DNA of 36,941 nucleotides. Origin: Chara braunii. Lineage: Eukaryota > Streptophyta > Charophyceae > Charales > Characeae. The notes under the pieces were generated by a model that was not told the origin of the DNA, did not search any database, and saw only the letters and a list, made by a program, of their open reading frames with translations. Positions within the stretch are counted from its first letter, which is position 1. Each line of letters starts with the position of its first letter. The position numbers and the translations under genes were made by a program. Of this stretch, positions 21,501 to 32,112 are shown piece by piece. The stretch spans positions 330,991 through 367,931 of the forward strand of contig BFEA01000577.1 of the NCBI GenBank assembly GCA_003427395.1, read 5' to 3'.

Positions 21501-23000
21501 AACCCTGGTTTCCTTGTGCGAATCCCCTAGTACGCATCCGGATAGAAAATGGCTCGCTATGGTGATTGTTTAAAACATACACATTGGGTTTTGTCGCCGT
21601 GATAGACTCTTTTCTCGGACATGCTGTCATTGTTGTCAGGCAGGTGTCCGGATCGACAGTCTGCTACGATTACTCTGGGTGGCTTGCTGAGTCCTCTTAT
21701 CCATCAGGCAAATGCATCCCGGGCAGACTGTCTGTCCAGGTTCAACCTCCTGATGAGTTTTGAAAGTCCAATGAAACAGTCTGGCACAGTCATCCTTTTT
21801 TGTGAACTTGTGTATAGCGAACATGTCAACCCACACACACACACACACACACACTCAACCTAGCTCAGCCAGTGTCTGCCGTGGGTGTGATTCCCACGGG
21901 CGGCCACTTCGGAGCACATCAAGAGCATGAGAGACTTCCAGGTCACTTTACCAGTCAGCACTCCTAGTCTTTTGCAATGGTCTTGTGGTCTTCCACCTGA
22001 TTTGTGATGTTCGTGGATGCACTCGGAGGGCTTTTCTTGTGGGTGAGATTCCCGTTAAGCACGAGCACATGGCCCCAGCCAAGTTCAGAAGCCGATTGAG
22101 CCTCTCCTGAAATTTTGGAGGCTGGCACACCGTCGATAACATAGATCGACAGCGGGCGTCGCGTTCGCGTTTCGGAGGCCTGTGGCCGATGTATGGGATG
22201 TACTGGTGGTTTAACTAAAAGCTTTTGGGACACTTTTGGGGGAGTCTTATATCCCATGGAGCTAGTGGTGCCATGCCTGCTGTTTTTTTTCCTCCCGTGT
22301 ACCCGAAGCAGTGGTGCTTGCATCTCAGCATAGTGGGACAGTCAGGGCTTCTTTGCGCAATGCTTTTTGTAGAATGGTCAGATCTACTTTGTGAGAGGTG
22401 AGTGGGTTAAATGAATAACTATATATGGCATGTGCAATTGAGTGAATGAGTGACTAATTGACTGGATGACTGACTGAATGAAGGGCGGTACCCTCACCCC
22501 AGCAAAACAACCGCCCCCCAAGAAAACAACCAAAGTGTTACCAAACATGTCCCAAAGGCAGGATAAAGATAAAACCACCCCTCACCACAACTGGTTCCCG
22601 TCTGCCCAAAAAATATGGACCGCCTGAGACAGGCTCACAGGGACGTGCGTGTCTGGAAACCGTCTTCTATGACGATCCAGACAACATGCACGTAGGTTTC
22701 AATCACTGACTAGATGGTAATTAAGTGGCTCTTTGTCAAAAGACCAAAGAAACAAAGGAACATAAAAAAAAAGGGGTTTCAATCACTGTACTGTGACTTT
22801 TGCCCATTCCCATCTTGTTATCTTGTTTGTATTCCCTCCGTTTTCTTTTTGTTTTGATTCCCTCCTGATGTGGACGTTGTGTGTGATTGTGTTGGCCTTG
22901 GATTATCCTTATCAGTGCCAATGTGCAGTATGGACTGAGGGTGATACTGCGTCTTGAACGCATGAAAGGTGCAGTTGCTGGTTGAGATCGGCTGAGCCTT
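21501..23000. other. no gene recognised
   Basis: It includes a CA microsatellite (about 21833-21854). A minus-strand open frame at 21964-22323 has no family I recognise. No promoter or RNA gene seen. Confidence 0.4.
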
Positions 23001-23009
23001 CCCCTTGAA

Positions 23010-23410
23010 GGAATTGAACGTCCTGTATGAGTGAATGGAGGGGTGGGAAGGGAAAGAAGGGAGCAGGGAGATGAGAGTAGCGCCGATGAGGAAGGGTGTG
23101 GTTGAGGATATTAGATATCGCCGGGATTGAGGCAATCAGGATCAGGAGACACACTTGCTAGATGGGCGATTGCATGTAGAGAACAACTAATAGACTCTTG
23201 CTGTTGCAAGGATGGAACTTCGTGTATGAGGTGGATGGAGGGATGGAAAGAGGAAGGAGGGAGTAGGGAGGTGAGAGTAGGTGAGAGTAGTGCCGATGAA
23301 GAAGACAGTGGCTTAGGAGATTAGTTATCACTTTTATTGACATCAGCAGAATTACCAGATCCACTAGTGGTTGAGGGGATTAGATTGGCAATTGCATGTA
23401 GAGAACTAAG
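23010..23410 (+). repeat. imperfect tandem duplication (~200-220 bp) upstream of the PSI1-like gene
   Basis: TGTATGA...GGATGGAGGG-type sequence at 23024 and 23223, GAGAGTAG...GCCGATGA at about 23070 and 23285, and TTGCATGTAGAGAAC at about 23171 and 23393 occur in the same order. The second unit has an extra AGGTGAGAGT-type insertion. Confidence 0.7.
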
Positions 23411-23464
23411 TGAGTCTACAAAACTCAGGAAGGAGCAGATTGATAGAAAGGTAGGGGGCAGAAA

Positions 23465-23501
<37 letters not shown>
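23465..23501 (+). repeat. 37-base poly(G) tract
   Basis: An uninterrupted run of G ending ten bases before the ATG of the PSI1-like gene. Exact length is unreliable because of slippage in sequencing. Confidence 0.85.
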
Positions 23502-23502
<1 letters not shown>

Positions 23503-23510
23503 AGATAGGT

Positions 23511-26483
23511 ATGGGGGCACTTTGCTTCCGAGTGCGAAAAGAACGTCCTTCCACGGTGACAACCAAATTGAACGGCCGGTCATCACCTTGGCTGTCTCGA
23601 CATGCTGAGGGCGAAATCGAGGATGATGAAGAAATGCATGGATTGGACAGGAGGAGAGAAAGAGGTGGTGGGGGACACAGTGGGGGTTCCAGCAGGCCAG
23701 GCAAAGGCAGGGGAGGAGGGATTGGTGGTGGGGTTGTGGGACAAGCAGTGTCTGCTGTTGGAGGAAACTTGATGCGGGTAAGCTCTATTGGGTCTCGCAA
23801 AGCCAAGCAAGCTTTCGATGCTTTGGGACGAGGTGGAAGCGGGTTGAGTTTCTCCACCAGCTTTACTTCCGCCAAGCGGAATAGCATTAAGATTGGAATT
23901 CTGGCTTTTGAGGTGGCAAACGTTGTTGTAAAGGCAATGAATCTGCGACAATCGATCTCAGAAAGTGATGTGCAGCTCTTGGAGGAAATCATATCATCGC
24001 ATGGTGTGCGCCAGCTGGTATCTCATAATCGGGAGATTCTTTGGCGCATTGCTGCTGCGGACAAGAAGGCGGAGCTTGATATGTTTTGCCAGGAGGTTGT
24101 GCGATTAGGAAAGCAGTGTGATGATCCCGCCTTCCATTGGCTGGAACGGAACTTCCAAAGTGTGGAGACAGGCGTCGGGCGGACTCCGGAGCCTCAGTTG
24201 GCGCCAGAGGAGCTGGAAACGCAAAGCAACCTGTTGGAGGACTTAGTGGCCGCAACTGCTGATTTGTACCATGAGCTACATGCCTTGGAGACGCTTGAGG
24301 GGGCCTTCAAGAGAAGACAGCAGGAGGAGGAGTTTTTCCCAGGTTCGCAGAAGGAGAATCTTCCAGGGCTTCGGCGGGAGTTAAAACAACAAGAGCGTTC
24401 CGTAAGAGCTCTGAAAAGGTCGTCTCTGTGGTGCAAAAGGCTGGAGTGGGTGGTGGAGCTCCTTGTAGAAACTGTCTATAGTTTAAACAAACAGATTGTG
24501 GAGGTGTTTGGCAGTGAAGTTTTGGAAAGCGTGAGAGAGAAAGGATACCCTGGTGCAGCCGACGGGCCACGTCTCGGACCCGCTGGTCTGGCTCTGCATT
24601 ACTCCAACATCATCATCACCATTGACAACATGGTCGCAAGACCCGCTTCTGTAGGCACGTCTGCTCGTGATAATCTCTATCAGATGTTACCGACAACTGT
24701 AAAGAGTGCATTGCGAGCGAAACTTTTGAAATCTTCTCACCTCAAGGATGAAAGTGTTGCCGGTATAAAGATGCTAATGGACAATAAGCTCGAGTGGCTT
24801 CTGGCTATGGCTAGCAACATGATCCGGTACTCATCGGAGAGAAGGCTACAAGGACACACTGAGGTTATACTCCTTCAGACTCTGCATCATGCAAAACAGA
24901 AGGAGACCGAAGCAGTCATTCTGGAACTCATCTTGGAGCTACACCACCTTGTCAGCAAGACAAAGAACCTGACCAACAACTACGCAGGTAGGTACCAACT
25001 GCCCCGCCGAGGGCAAACAGCGTGGGATTCTCGGTCACCACTCCCTGGCATGCAAGCGAACTTTCAGGGGCTGGCGATGAGAAACGGACCACTGGGCGTT
25101 GGGTATGGGACAGGAAGGGAGCCGGGTTTCGAGAGGATTCCCCAAGGAGAGGAGGAGGACATCGCAGCTGTGGAAGATGGTATTGGTCACAACGATGTCA
25201 AGGAGGAACAAGAGGTGGAGCGGGAGGAAGAAAGGCTCGGGACGCGTTCACCCTTATCGAAGCTACACTTTCGAAATAATGGTTTGCCTTCCTTTCAAAT
25301 GGACCATGATGAGCACTTTCCATCTTCGCCAGTCCTCGCGTCACCGTCCGCGATATTGCTCTCCCCTGAAATATCTGCTGTGCGAACTCACAAAAGAATA
25401 TTGATGCGGCGCACTGGATCAAGAAGTGCTGGATCTCTTGATTCCTTCCCCCTCTCCCCTGTAGTGGCCAGTCCAGCAGGTCCATCCACAGTTCCAGGCT
25501 CGCCACCATTGTCCCCATCCAATGTTCCCCTTGAGGTGCACTCCAGAAAGAAGGAGGCAGAGTCACTGGATGGAAGTGATGCTGCCTCAGATGGCTTCCA
25601 GTCTTTTGACATGCCGTTATCGCCTCCCCAGCGCCCCACCACTTCCGTGCGATCCAGTCGACCCCTTTTTCGTGGTCCTCCCGATGCAGCCTCTCCTGAC
25701 CATAGCGAAGGAGAGCCCAACAACCCATCAAATGCTCCTTACGCAATCTCGACTAAGACGATCGATGGGAGGGGAGGGCAACCCAGGTTGTTGCAAGGAG
25801 ATAACAATCATCATAACGCTGTCAACAGCGATGACGATTCCAAGTTTGAGGAGGAGGAGGAGGAGGAGGAGGAAGTTGTGCAGAATGTGGTAACAGATAC
25901 CAATGGTAAAGAGGGAGAGGGGGAAGAAGAAGAGGAGGAGGAGGAGGAGGAGGAGGAGGAGGAAGGGGGGAAGGGGAAGGATGAGAGGGCTGGATTGAGA
26001 AGGTATGAGAATCAAGTTGGAAAGACACCAACGGTAAGCACTCGTGGGGGTGCAGCAGGAGGAGGAGGAGGAGGAGGAGGAGGAGGAGTTCATTACATGG
26101 GGAGGAATACAAATGCAGAGGAGACAAATTCCACTTGTATAATGGTAGATGGAAGATCAAGTGATGTAACTGCTCGAACCAAGGAGATAAGAACGGGGGG
26201 AGGCAGAGGTGATAAGATAACAGCAAATGGAGAATGGGGTGTGAAAGGAGCGGGGAACGAAGTCCAGGAGAGGGCAGCAGCGGGAGAAAGGGGAGATGAT
26301 TTGTCGACTAGCGTGGAAATGAGTGATGGAAGCATGAGATCCATCGACCTGGAGGCAGATGACGATCAAAGGGCCATTGGACTGGAAGATTGTGGAGGTC
26401 ATAGGGTACATGGCATCAGCACTCCCTTGAAAAGGAATGCGTCAATGGGGGCTCTCTATCCAAAGGACAGCATTCATAGATGA
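23511..26483 (+). CDS. PSI1-like protein with DUF3475 and DUF668 domains (990 aa)
   Basis: Known: PSK SIMULATOR 1 proteins of plants act in growth and phytosulfokine-linked responses; their biochemical activity is not settled. Seen: the ATG follows an in-frame TAG nine bases upstream. The N-terminus MGALC fits N-myristoylation at Gly2 with a possible palmitoylated Cys5, as in PSI1, so membrane attachment is likely. Residues 40-110 are Gly/Arg-rich. DUF3475 is at about 125-182 (KIGILAFEVANVV to LWRIAAADK). A Glu/Arg-rich, coiled-coil-like part lies at about 240-305. DUF668 is at about 354-440 (LGPAGLALHYSNII, then LPTTVKSALRAKL), followed by the LLQTLHHA stretch. From ~500 on it is Ser/Pro-rich and disordered-looking, with poly-Glu at about 780-817 and poly-Gly at about 849-860. 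No introns are needed. GCAG|GTAGGT at about 24985 could be a splice donor and would shorten the tail. Confidence 0.9.
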   Translation: MGALCFRVRKERPSTVTTKLNGRSSPWLSRHAEGEIEDDEEMHGLDRRRERGGGGHSGGSSRPGKGRGGGIGGGVVGQAVSAVGGNLMRVSSIGSRKAKQAFDALGRGGSGLSFSTSFTSAKRNSIKIGILAFEVANVVVKAMNLRQSISESDVQLLEEIISSHGVRQLVSHNREILWRIAAADKKAELDMFCQEVVRLGKQCDDPAFHWLERNFQSVETGVGRTPEPQLAPEELETQSNLLEDLVAATADLYHELHALETLEGAFKRRQQEEEFFPGSQKENLPGLRRELKQQERSVRALKRSSLWCKRLEWVVELLVETVYSLNKQIVEVFGSEVLESVREKGYPGAADGPRLGPAGLALHYSNIIITIDNMVARPASVGTSARDNLYQMLPTTVKSALRAKLLKSSHLKDESVAGIKMLMDNKLEWLLAMASNMIRYSSERRLQGHTEVILLQTLHHAKQKETEAVILELILELHHLVSKTKNLTNNYAGRYQLPRRGQTAWDSRSPLPGMQANFQGLAMRNGPLGVGYGTGREPGFERIPQGEEEDIAAVEDGIGHNDVKEEQEVEREEERLGTRSPLSKLHFRNNGLPSFQMDHDEHFPSSPVLASPSAILLSPEISAVRTHKRILMRRTGSRSAGSLDSFPLSPVVASPAGPSTVPGSPPLSPSNVPLEVHSRKKEAESLDGSDAASDGFQSFDMPLSPPQRPTTSVRSSRPLFRGPPDAASPDHSEGEPNNPSNAPYAISTKTIDGRGGQPRLLQGDNNHHNAVNSDDDSKFEEEEEEEEEVVQNVVTDTNGKEGEGEEEEEEEEEEEEEEGGKGKDERAGLRRYENQVGKTPTVSTRGGAAGGGGGGGGGGVHYMGRNTNAEETNSTCIMVDGRSSDVTARTKEIRTGGGRGDKITANGEWGVKGAGNEVQERAAAGERGDDLSTSVEMSDGSMRSIDLEADDDQRAIGLEDCGGHRVHGISTPLKRNASMGALYPKDSIHR

Positions 26484-26518
26484 TGAGTGACTGTGGGGAG
26501 TTCACGACCAGAATATAC

Positions 26519-26519
<1 letters not shown>

Positions 26520-26609
<90 letters not shown>

Positions 26610-26610
26610 N

Positions 26611-26677
<67 letters not shown>
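26520..26677. repeat. (GA)n microsatellite with one unresolved base
   Basis: About 78 GA units beginning 37 bases after the PSI1-like stop, with N at 26610. It probably lies in the 3' untranslated region. Confidence 0.95.
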
Positions 26678-26681
<4 letters not shown>

Positions 26682-29229
26682 GGATCTGTCTAGTCAATAC
26701 AGTGTTGGGTCCTCGGTGTGGTATTAACCAGACACCAGAGAAGTAAAAGGTCTTCTGCCCTCCCTTTTGATTTTTACTTTCCCAGCAGATTGACCCTGTT
26801 GGGGAGAAATCTATTGCTTTGACAAATATAGCATTAATCTGGTAGTTTCCAGGCCGATAAGTATAGTTCCCAGGGCAGGAACAGCTATATATAGGATAAT
26901 AGGAATCGAGCTAACCTCTTTTGGCATGGATCTGGACTAGATTAGATGGAAAGGGGGTTGGTGCTTACATTACTGCATGGGTGCAGGGGATTGTGTCATA
27001 TTGTGCAAGACCGATGTAGACAAGCAGGCGAGATGTGAGTGGAGTCGAGGCGAGGATGCGGGAACATGGTATGGGTGTAGGCAGTTCAAGGAGAAAGAAG
27101 TGCAGAGGACAAGAAGAGAAGGGATAATAAGAGAAGAGAGAGGTAAATGGTATGAGGATAGGTGTCGGGAAGGATAGGACAAAGGAATGGAGCATGAAAA
27201 GAACGGAGGCAGAAAGTGCAAGCAACACATTGAGGGGGCAGTAAGGGAGATGAGAGGTGGAAAATGTGTGCAATAGGAGGGAGAGGAAAAAGGGTGGCTT
27301 GGTGGCGGATAGGGACGAAAATGGCAGAGGCGAAGTCAAGAAGCAAGAAGAAAGAGCGTGGCATGTGAATGGAGGCAATCAACGTGGGCAGGAGGGGAGC
27401 AAAGGTTTGCAGTCAGATGGCGGAGAGGGGGGTGATTGATCCCGCCCCCGAGCCCAAAGTGGTATTGAGATTTTCTTTCTCCAACTTCCTTGCCATCCTA
27501 TCTGTCACTTTGGCAATACACCTGACATGCAAGCCATGCTGCCCTGGTCGGTGACATGTTTTGACTCTTTTGACTCTTGAGTTATTTATCGCATGTGCGA
27601 GTATAGTCAGGTATACACGCCGGAGTCGAACAGTGAGGTATACACCCGAGCCTGCAGACTTTGCACTATGCAGCAAGCTTTGCCGAATCGCCCACGGCAG
27701 TCCTTTTTTTTCTTTTTTGGCTGGCGCTGCCAGCCATTGTTGTCCAGTAGCCCCGAGCCTCGGAAATTAGGAGTGAGCCCCAAGGCTCAGAAATTTTAGG
27801 AGTGAGCCACTCGTTTTTTCAAGTTGCCTGGGGCCTTGTACTGGTCGTTCGGACAGAGTCGACAGGACAGACTAGGTTCATATACATTGTATAGCCTAAG
27901 CCGTGTGCAAGCGATTTCCTGATTTGATCTGAGGTTGAACTTTGAATTTCAAAGGTCGAACTTCAAACGCGCGTTCAGTTCTATATTTGACAAGCGAGCG
28001 ATGTGGTTTTCCATCCACGGTTCTTCTTGCCGCTGGGAACCTGGCAAATGATGCGAAAAGCGAAAGCAAAAGTTCAGCGAAACAGAAAAAGGAAATGTCT
28101 CGTGATGAGGGAAAGTGAATGACGTCCGTGTTATCTCGCATTCTCCATCCGGCTGTTTCTTCCACCTCAAAACTGGTCCGTCGATATCTGTCTGGAAATG
28201 GGTTCGTAACTTTGAATTCGTCTTCGTCTTTCGCGCAGGGACACATACTGACGCGCGTGCTAATGGGAAAGTCGAAGCAAGGTAAACTCTGACAAGCTTT
28301 TGAGTTTTGCCAGATTTTGAAAGGCTTCCATGCCCTGCTCTTGTGGGCGGAGGTGGGAAAAGTGGATATGATCGTTGGACAGAAATCTTGCCTGACAGCA
28401 TGCTTTACTCCTTAGAGTAGTCTTAGAGTCTTAGACAGCAAAAGAAGGCACTATCTGGTAAGCAGTTGTCAAGAGTATACCTCTTACTGATGATTTGGCA
28501 CATCTCTGCTTCAATGGAAATCCACCCTTACAGCATCTACCTTAACTCTTTTGAAGTTTTGAGTCTTTTCCCAGAAATACAGGCATTTTCTGGTAAGGAA
28601 CTGTTCGACAGTGTCCTTCGTTTGTCATGCTTCTCTCCAGTAGAAATCTGCCTTAGCAGCTGTCAGGAAAAGGCATTTGTGCCAAACTATGGTGAGGAAA
28701 TCTCAACAACGTCCCCGACTCATCGTTCCTTTCCACTCTTACGTACCGTTTTCACTTAGCCTCCAAACGAGCCAGTGAACGTCGGACAAAACAGTCCGTC
28801 GAAACCCCTCATTTTTGTCCTTTTCTCGCTTTCTGTCGATAGTTCATCAGGCGATTGATTCTTTATGTCGATACGACATATGCGTATACGTATAGTTTGT
28901 ACACTCTCTCTACACATGTGTGTACAATGCACCAGTGTATGATATATATTCCTTCTTTAAATCCTTTTTTGCACTGACTAGCTGCTCGATTGCCACTCTT
29001 CCTTGAGCCTTCCCTGTCGTACATCACCCCTCCAGTGAGTTTCCTATTATCTCCTGCCTGTTTCCAAATTCTTTAGAATTGGATTGTATAATTTGTATTT
29101 ACTATCTTCTGACGTATTTCACATCTCATTCTACCTTGAAACCATCATCTCCATGTATCCTGCTTTTCACTTACAAGCACATTCACACACATGGAGACAG
29201 ACAGACACGCAGAGAGAGCCGTAGCAAGC

Positions 29230-29230
<1 letters not shown>
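26678..29230. other. no gene recognised
   Basis: A purine-rich stretch at about 27000-27440 and ordinary sequence after it. Two ~26-base direct repeats around GGAGTGAGCC lie at about 27755-27808. No coding region, RNA gene or terminal repeat could be supported. Confidence 0.45.
28448..28715 (+). repeat. possible diverged tandem repeat (~134 bp)
   Basis: GGCA...CTGGTAAG...TGTC...GGAAATC/AGAAATC...CCTTA.CAGC occurs from 28448 and again from 28582, with a hint of a third start at about 28670. Weak. Confidence 0.35.
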
Positions 29231-29232
<2 letters not shown>

Positions 29233-29326
<94 letters not shown>

Positions 29327-29441
29327 NNNNNNNNNNNNNNNNNNNNNNNNNNNNNNNNNNNNNNNNNNNNNNNNNNNNNNNNNNNNNNNNNNNNNNNNNN
29401 NNNNNNNNNNNNNNNNNNNNNNNNNNNNNNNNNNNNNNNNN

Positions 29442-29497
<56 letters not shown>
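29233..29497. repeat. (TG)n(GA)n microsatellite around an assembly gap
   Basis: TG units to about 29271, GA units to 29326, N from 29327 to 29441 (115 bases), GA units to 29497. Confidence 0.95.
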
Positions 29498-29500
<3 letters not shown>

Positions 29501-29521
29501 CCTGGGTAAGACCATGTAAGC

Positions 29522-29870
29522 ACTCTCTGGACCATATGGAGAAACAGATGTGACAGCACTTCCGATGACCGCCTCACTTCCCCAGAGGACCCAATCAATG
29601 CCATAAAACAGCTAATAGACACGGAAATTCACGCCCTTTGGAAAAAACAACTCAACCAACTCCTTACCGACCCCGATAAAAAAAGTGGAAAAAACAAAAA
29701 ATTCATAACTTTCAAACAAGGACAAGGGAAGCTAGGCACAATAAATAATGACAGACTCACCCTCAAGAACTGGTTACGCATACTAACAATTCCTGGCCAG
29801 CCACCACCACCTATATCCCAGCCATTATTGATACCAAACCAACCTCATAACACCCAACCATTGACATAGG
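29522..29870 (+). pseudogene. LINE reverse transcriptase C-terminal fragment (copy A)
   Basis: One frame with no ATG reads TLWTIWRNRCDS at 29522 and stays open to TAG near 29868, including DTEIHALWKKQLNQLL. Known: the region after the RT core in plant LINEs ends with a conserved LWxIWxxRN-type motif. Copy B shows the matching LALWVIWKRRC with TEIRSRW at similar spacing. The tail becomes Pro-rich and degenerate. Confidence 0.65.
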
Positions 29871-29878
29871 AGCAATCT

Positions 29879-29896
29879 CCCCCCCCCCCCCCCCCC
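29879..29896. repeat. poly(C) tract (18)
   Basis: Uninterrupted C run inside LINE copy A. Confidence 0.9.
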
Positions 29897-30544
29897 TTCC
29901 ACACACGCCTCCTACAACCACCCCTCCTCGATACCCCAGAAACATCCGAGTAATCACAAACCAACTTACACCCCTCTAGCATTCATCCCACACAATTAGC
30001 ACCTATCTAAAGTTTCTTATCCCTGCCAACCCCCCTCCTATCCCACCAACTACAGTTAGAGTCTACCCCAGGCTTCAAGTAGAACACCTATCAACATTTG
30101 AATGATTTGATACATTCAAGGAACAACCCCCAGGAGAAGAAAATAATGTCAGAAGAGTCAAAAGCTAGGGTGCAGGGTCTTAGCCGTAGACGACATCCTC
30201 CATCACAACTACACACAGGGAGTCCGGAAGTAGAGCAAAGGGACATGCCCCATCTACGGTCCTAGAAAAGGATAGGCATCCCACAGGTTAAGTCGACAGA
30301 GAAATACAGACTGAAAAAGAGACGTGATTTTTGCCAGCAAATACAAGCAGCAAACAGTTACAGTCACCAAAGTCAACAACAGTCTTGAACAGGCCAATTT
30401 AGGCAGGGGTGAAGATCGGTACATCCTTCGTCAAGGAAGTAATCAATGCCGTCTTCAGGGCCTCCACGCCATCAGGGGGAGGAGCGTGAGTTGGTAACCA
30501 TTGTATTATTTTTGACTTGCCGGGGGAATAGGAACCGGTCTGAT

Positions 30545-30567
30545 GCTTCCCAGAATGGAAAAGGAGC
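30545..30567 (+). other. LINE 3' hairpin 1, copy A
   Basis: GCTTC pairs with GGAGC (one G-U) around a 13-base loop holding AGAATGGA. Matches hairpins at 31423-31445, 34629-34649 and 36604-36623. Confidence 0.75.
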
Positions 30568-30568
30568 C

Positions 30569-30584
30569 AGAACCTTAAGGTTCT
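30569..30584 (+). other. LINE 3' hairpin 2, copy A
   Basis: AGAACC TTAA GGTTCT, a perfect 6-bp stem one base after hairpin 1. In copy B the same place pairs AGGACC with GGACCT. Confidence 0.7.
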
Positions 30585-30620
30585 GTTCGTTTTACAGGGA
30601 AAAAAAAAAAAAAAAACATA

Positions 30621-31100
30621 CCCGAAGACATCCCTCGCTGCCTTCTCTTCTGCCCGCCGGAAGCGGCCTGGATCTGGAACAAGGTTCGGGAACTGTGGCC
30701 AATCCTCTTCTCAACTCCACCTCCCAACCCCCCCCCCCCTCTCTAACTATCCTACTCTTCGTCAACACCCCCAGGAACATCAAGGGCAGCAGGGGGAAGT
30801 CTGGTTCAATCTACTCAGAAAATTGGCCCTCTGGGTCATATGGAAACGCAGATGCACGCAGACAATCGAGGGGACAGAGGTGGGAAGAGAGCAAATGTGG
30901 ACCCTTCTGCTAAACATGGCAGAGACCGAGATCCGGAGCAGATGGCGAAAGATATCTTCATCCAAAAACATCGCAGACCGGAAAAGCACGGAGCCAAAAG
31001 ACGGGCATTCCTGAAGGACTGGTTGTTTTTAAGAGGCAAGGTCGCTACCATCATGGACAACAGGCTGGACCAGGTACGGAAGAAGTGGCATCGGTCTTAG
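30621..31100 (+). pseudogene. LINE reverse transcriptase zinc-binding C-terminus (copy B)
   Basis: The first frame reads RCLLFCPPEAAWIWNKV then LWPIL, the pattern of the zf-RVT domain at the end of plant LINE ORF2. A frame change falls in the poly(C) at about 30729-30741. The second frame gives VWFNLLRKLALWVIWKRRC (about 30800-30850) and TEIRSRWRKI. A further frame change near 30970 leads to KRRAFLKDWLFLRGKV, stopping at 31098. The RT core is absent because of the 5' truncation. Confidence 0.75.
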
Positions 31101-31422
31101 CCTGTTGAGCAACGGAACGCCACAAAGTCCAAGAAGGAGGAACTGCTCGACGAGCAGCCTGACGAACAGGGGTTGGGAAAGACGTACGGGTTCAATTGGA
31201 AGCCGTGTACCTCTCACTGTTCTTGTTTTGCAGATGTCTATTTGACAGGCCCTGATTTGGAGCCTGAGAGGATCAAGTGGGTAGGGCAAGCTGACAGTCA
31301 ATCCTCCAGTTTCTGGAGTAATCAATGCTGGTCAGGGATCCTTCGGCCAAACGGAAGGAAGCGTGAGCGTGTAGTCTATGTATTTCAATTCGACTTGCCG
31401 GGGGAATAGGAACCGGACTGAC

Positions 31423-31462
31423 GCTCCCCAGAATGGACAAGGAGCCAGGACCATAAGGACCT
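31423..31462 (+). other. LINE 3' hairpins 1 and 2, copy B
   Basis: Hairpin 1 (31423-31445) pairs GCTCC with GGAGC. Hairpin 2 (31447-31462) pairs AGGACC with GGACCT with one A-A mismatch. The tail follows. Confidence 0.75.
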
Positions 31463-31470
31463 GTTTTGAT

Positions 31471-31541
31471 TAAAAGAAAGAGAAGAAGAAGAAGAAGAAG
31501 AAGAAGAAGAAGAAGAAGAAAAAGAAGAAAAAGAAGAAGAA
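31471..31541. repeat. (AAG)n tail and microsatellite
   Basis: A/AAG-rich run at the end of LINE copy B, probably grown from its poly(A). Confidence 0.9.
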
Positions 31542-32001
31542 GCTGGGTAGGATCATGTGAGACACGGCATCGTGGCTCGAAGGTTTCAGTGAGGTCGCTG
31601 GCGTGTTTCTTGTGCACACTCCTCTTCTTGTATTTAGATGACAAGGATCCTTGTCATCAGGATGGTTACAGGTATGCCAAATGCAGAGGGGGGATGCGGC
31701 ATCACTTTGTGCTGGACTGCACATAAGTAGCAAACATGCTGTAGGTTGCATAACCGCTCTCCAATTTTGTCGATCTTGTGGTTTGATGTTTTTTTTTTTT
31801 CGTACTTTTGGTAGAGTCCTGAACCATGCCTCTTCCTTCGCTTCAGATGTCCTCTGACATTTGCTTGCAAATTTTTGAGTGCAGGTTTGGCAGCAATGGA
31901 CGACTCTTTCTCTAGCCATATTTCCGTATACTTCATGCGGAACCCTGCTTTCGACAAACCATCGTTGGCTGTCAGTCATTTTCAGTTGACATGCTGACCT
32001 G
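31542..32001. other. no gene recognised
   Basis: Ordinary sequence with a T run near 31790-31800; no supported feature. Confidence 0.4.
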
Positions 32002-32112
32002 CTTATGCCTTCCCCCCGAACACAACGCACCCTCATTTTGCCTGCATCGGACCGAAAGTTGGCTTGTATACATTCATTATCAGGGTGTGTTGTGTTCGGC
32101 GGAAGACGGTAG
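32002..32112 (-). mobile_element. foldback MITE-like element, copy 1
   Basis: Arms 32009-32033 and 32082-32105 are inverted repeats of about 24 bases (GAACACAACRCACCCT core). The 48-base centre matches the reverse complement of the centre of copy 2. No coding capacity. The outer ends are less well matched than in copy 2. Confidence 0.75.

Larger units (their letters stand above)
29510..30616 (+). mobile_element. LINE copy A, 5'-truncated, ending in poly(A)
   Basis: Its right end is the (A)17 at 30600-30616, preceded by the two 3' hairpins shared with copy B. Its left part (29510-29870) encodes a LINE RT C-terminal fragment. The two parts lie in the same orientation and order as in copy B, though about 400 bp further apart. 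The left edge abuts the GA tract. Joining the two parts into one copy is an inference. Confidence 0.65.
30617..31541 (+). mobile_element. LINE copy B, 5'-truncated, with an AAG-rich tail
   Basis: It begins immediately after the poly(A) of copy A, inside the RT C-terminal region, and runs through a 3' untranslated part to hairpins at 31423-31462 and an A/AAG-rich tail (31471-31541). Bases 31318-31465 match 30437-30590 of copy A, placing both in one family. Confidence 0.8.

Noticed and set aside
20404-21565. Long open frames on both strands in the G-rich region, Pro- or Gly-rich
   Set aside because: They follow from the near absence of stop-forming AT bases in skewed repeat DNA; several frames are open at once.
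21858-21903. tRNA-like boxes (TAGCTCAGCC and GTGTGATTCCCAC)
   Set aside because: The boxes are too close together for an anticodon arm and no acceptor stem forms.
21964-22323. Minus-strand open frame of 119 codons
   Set aside because: The composition is protein-like but there is no family match I can name and no gene context.
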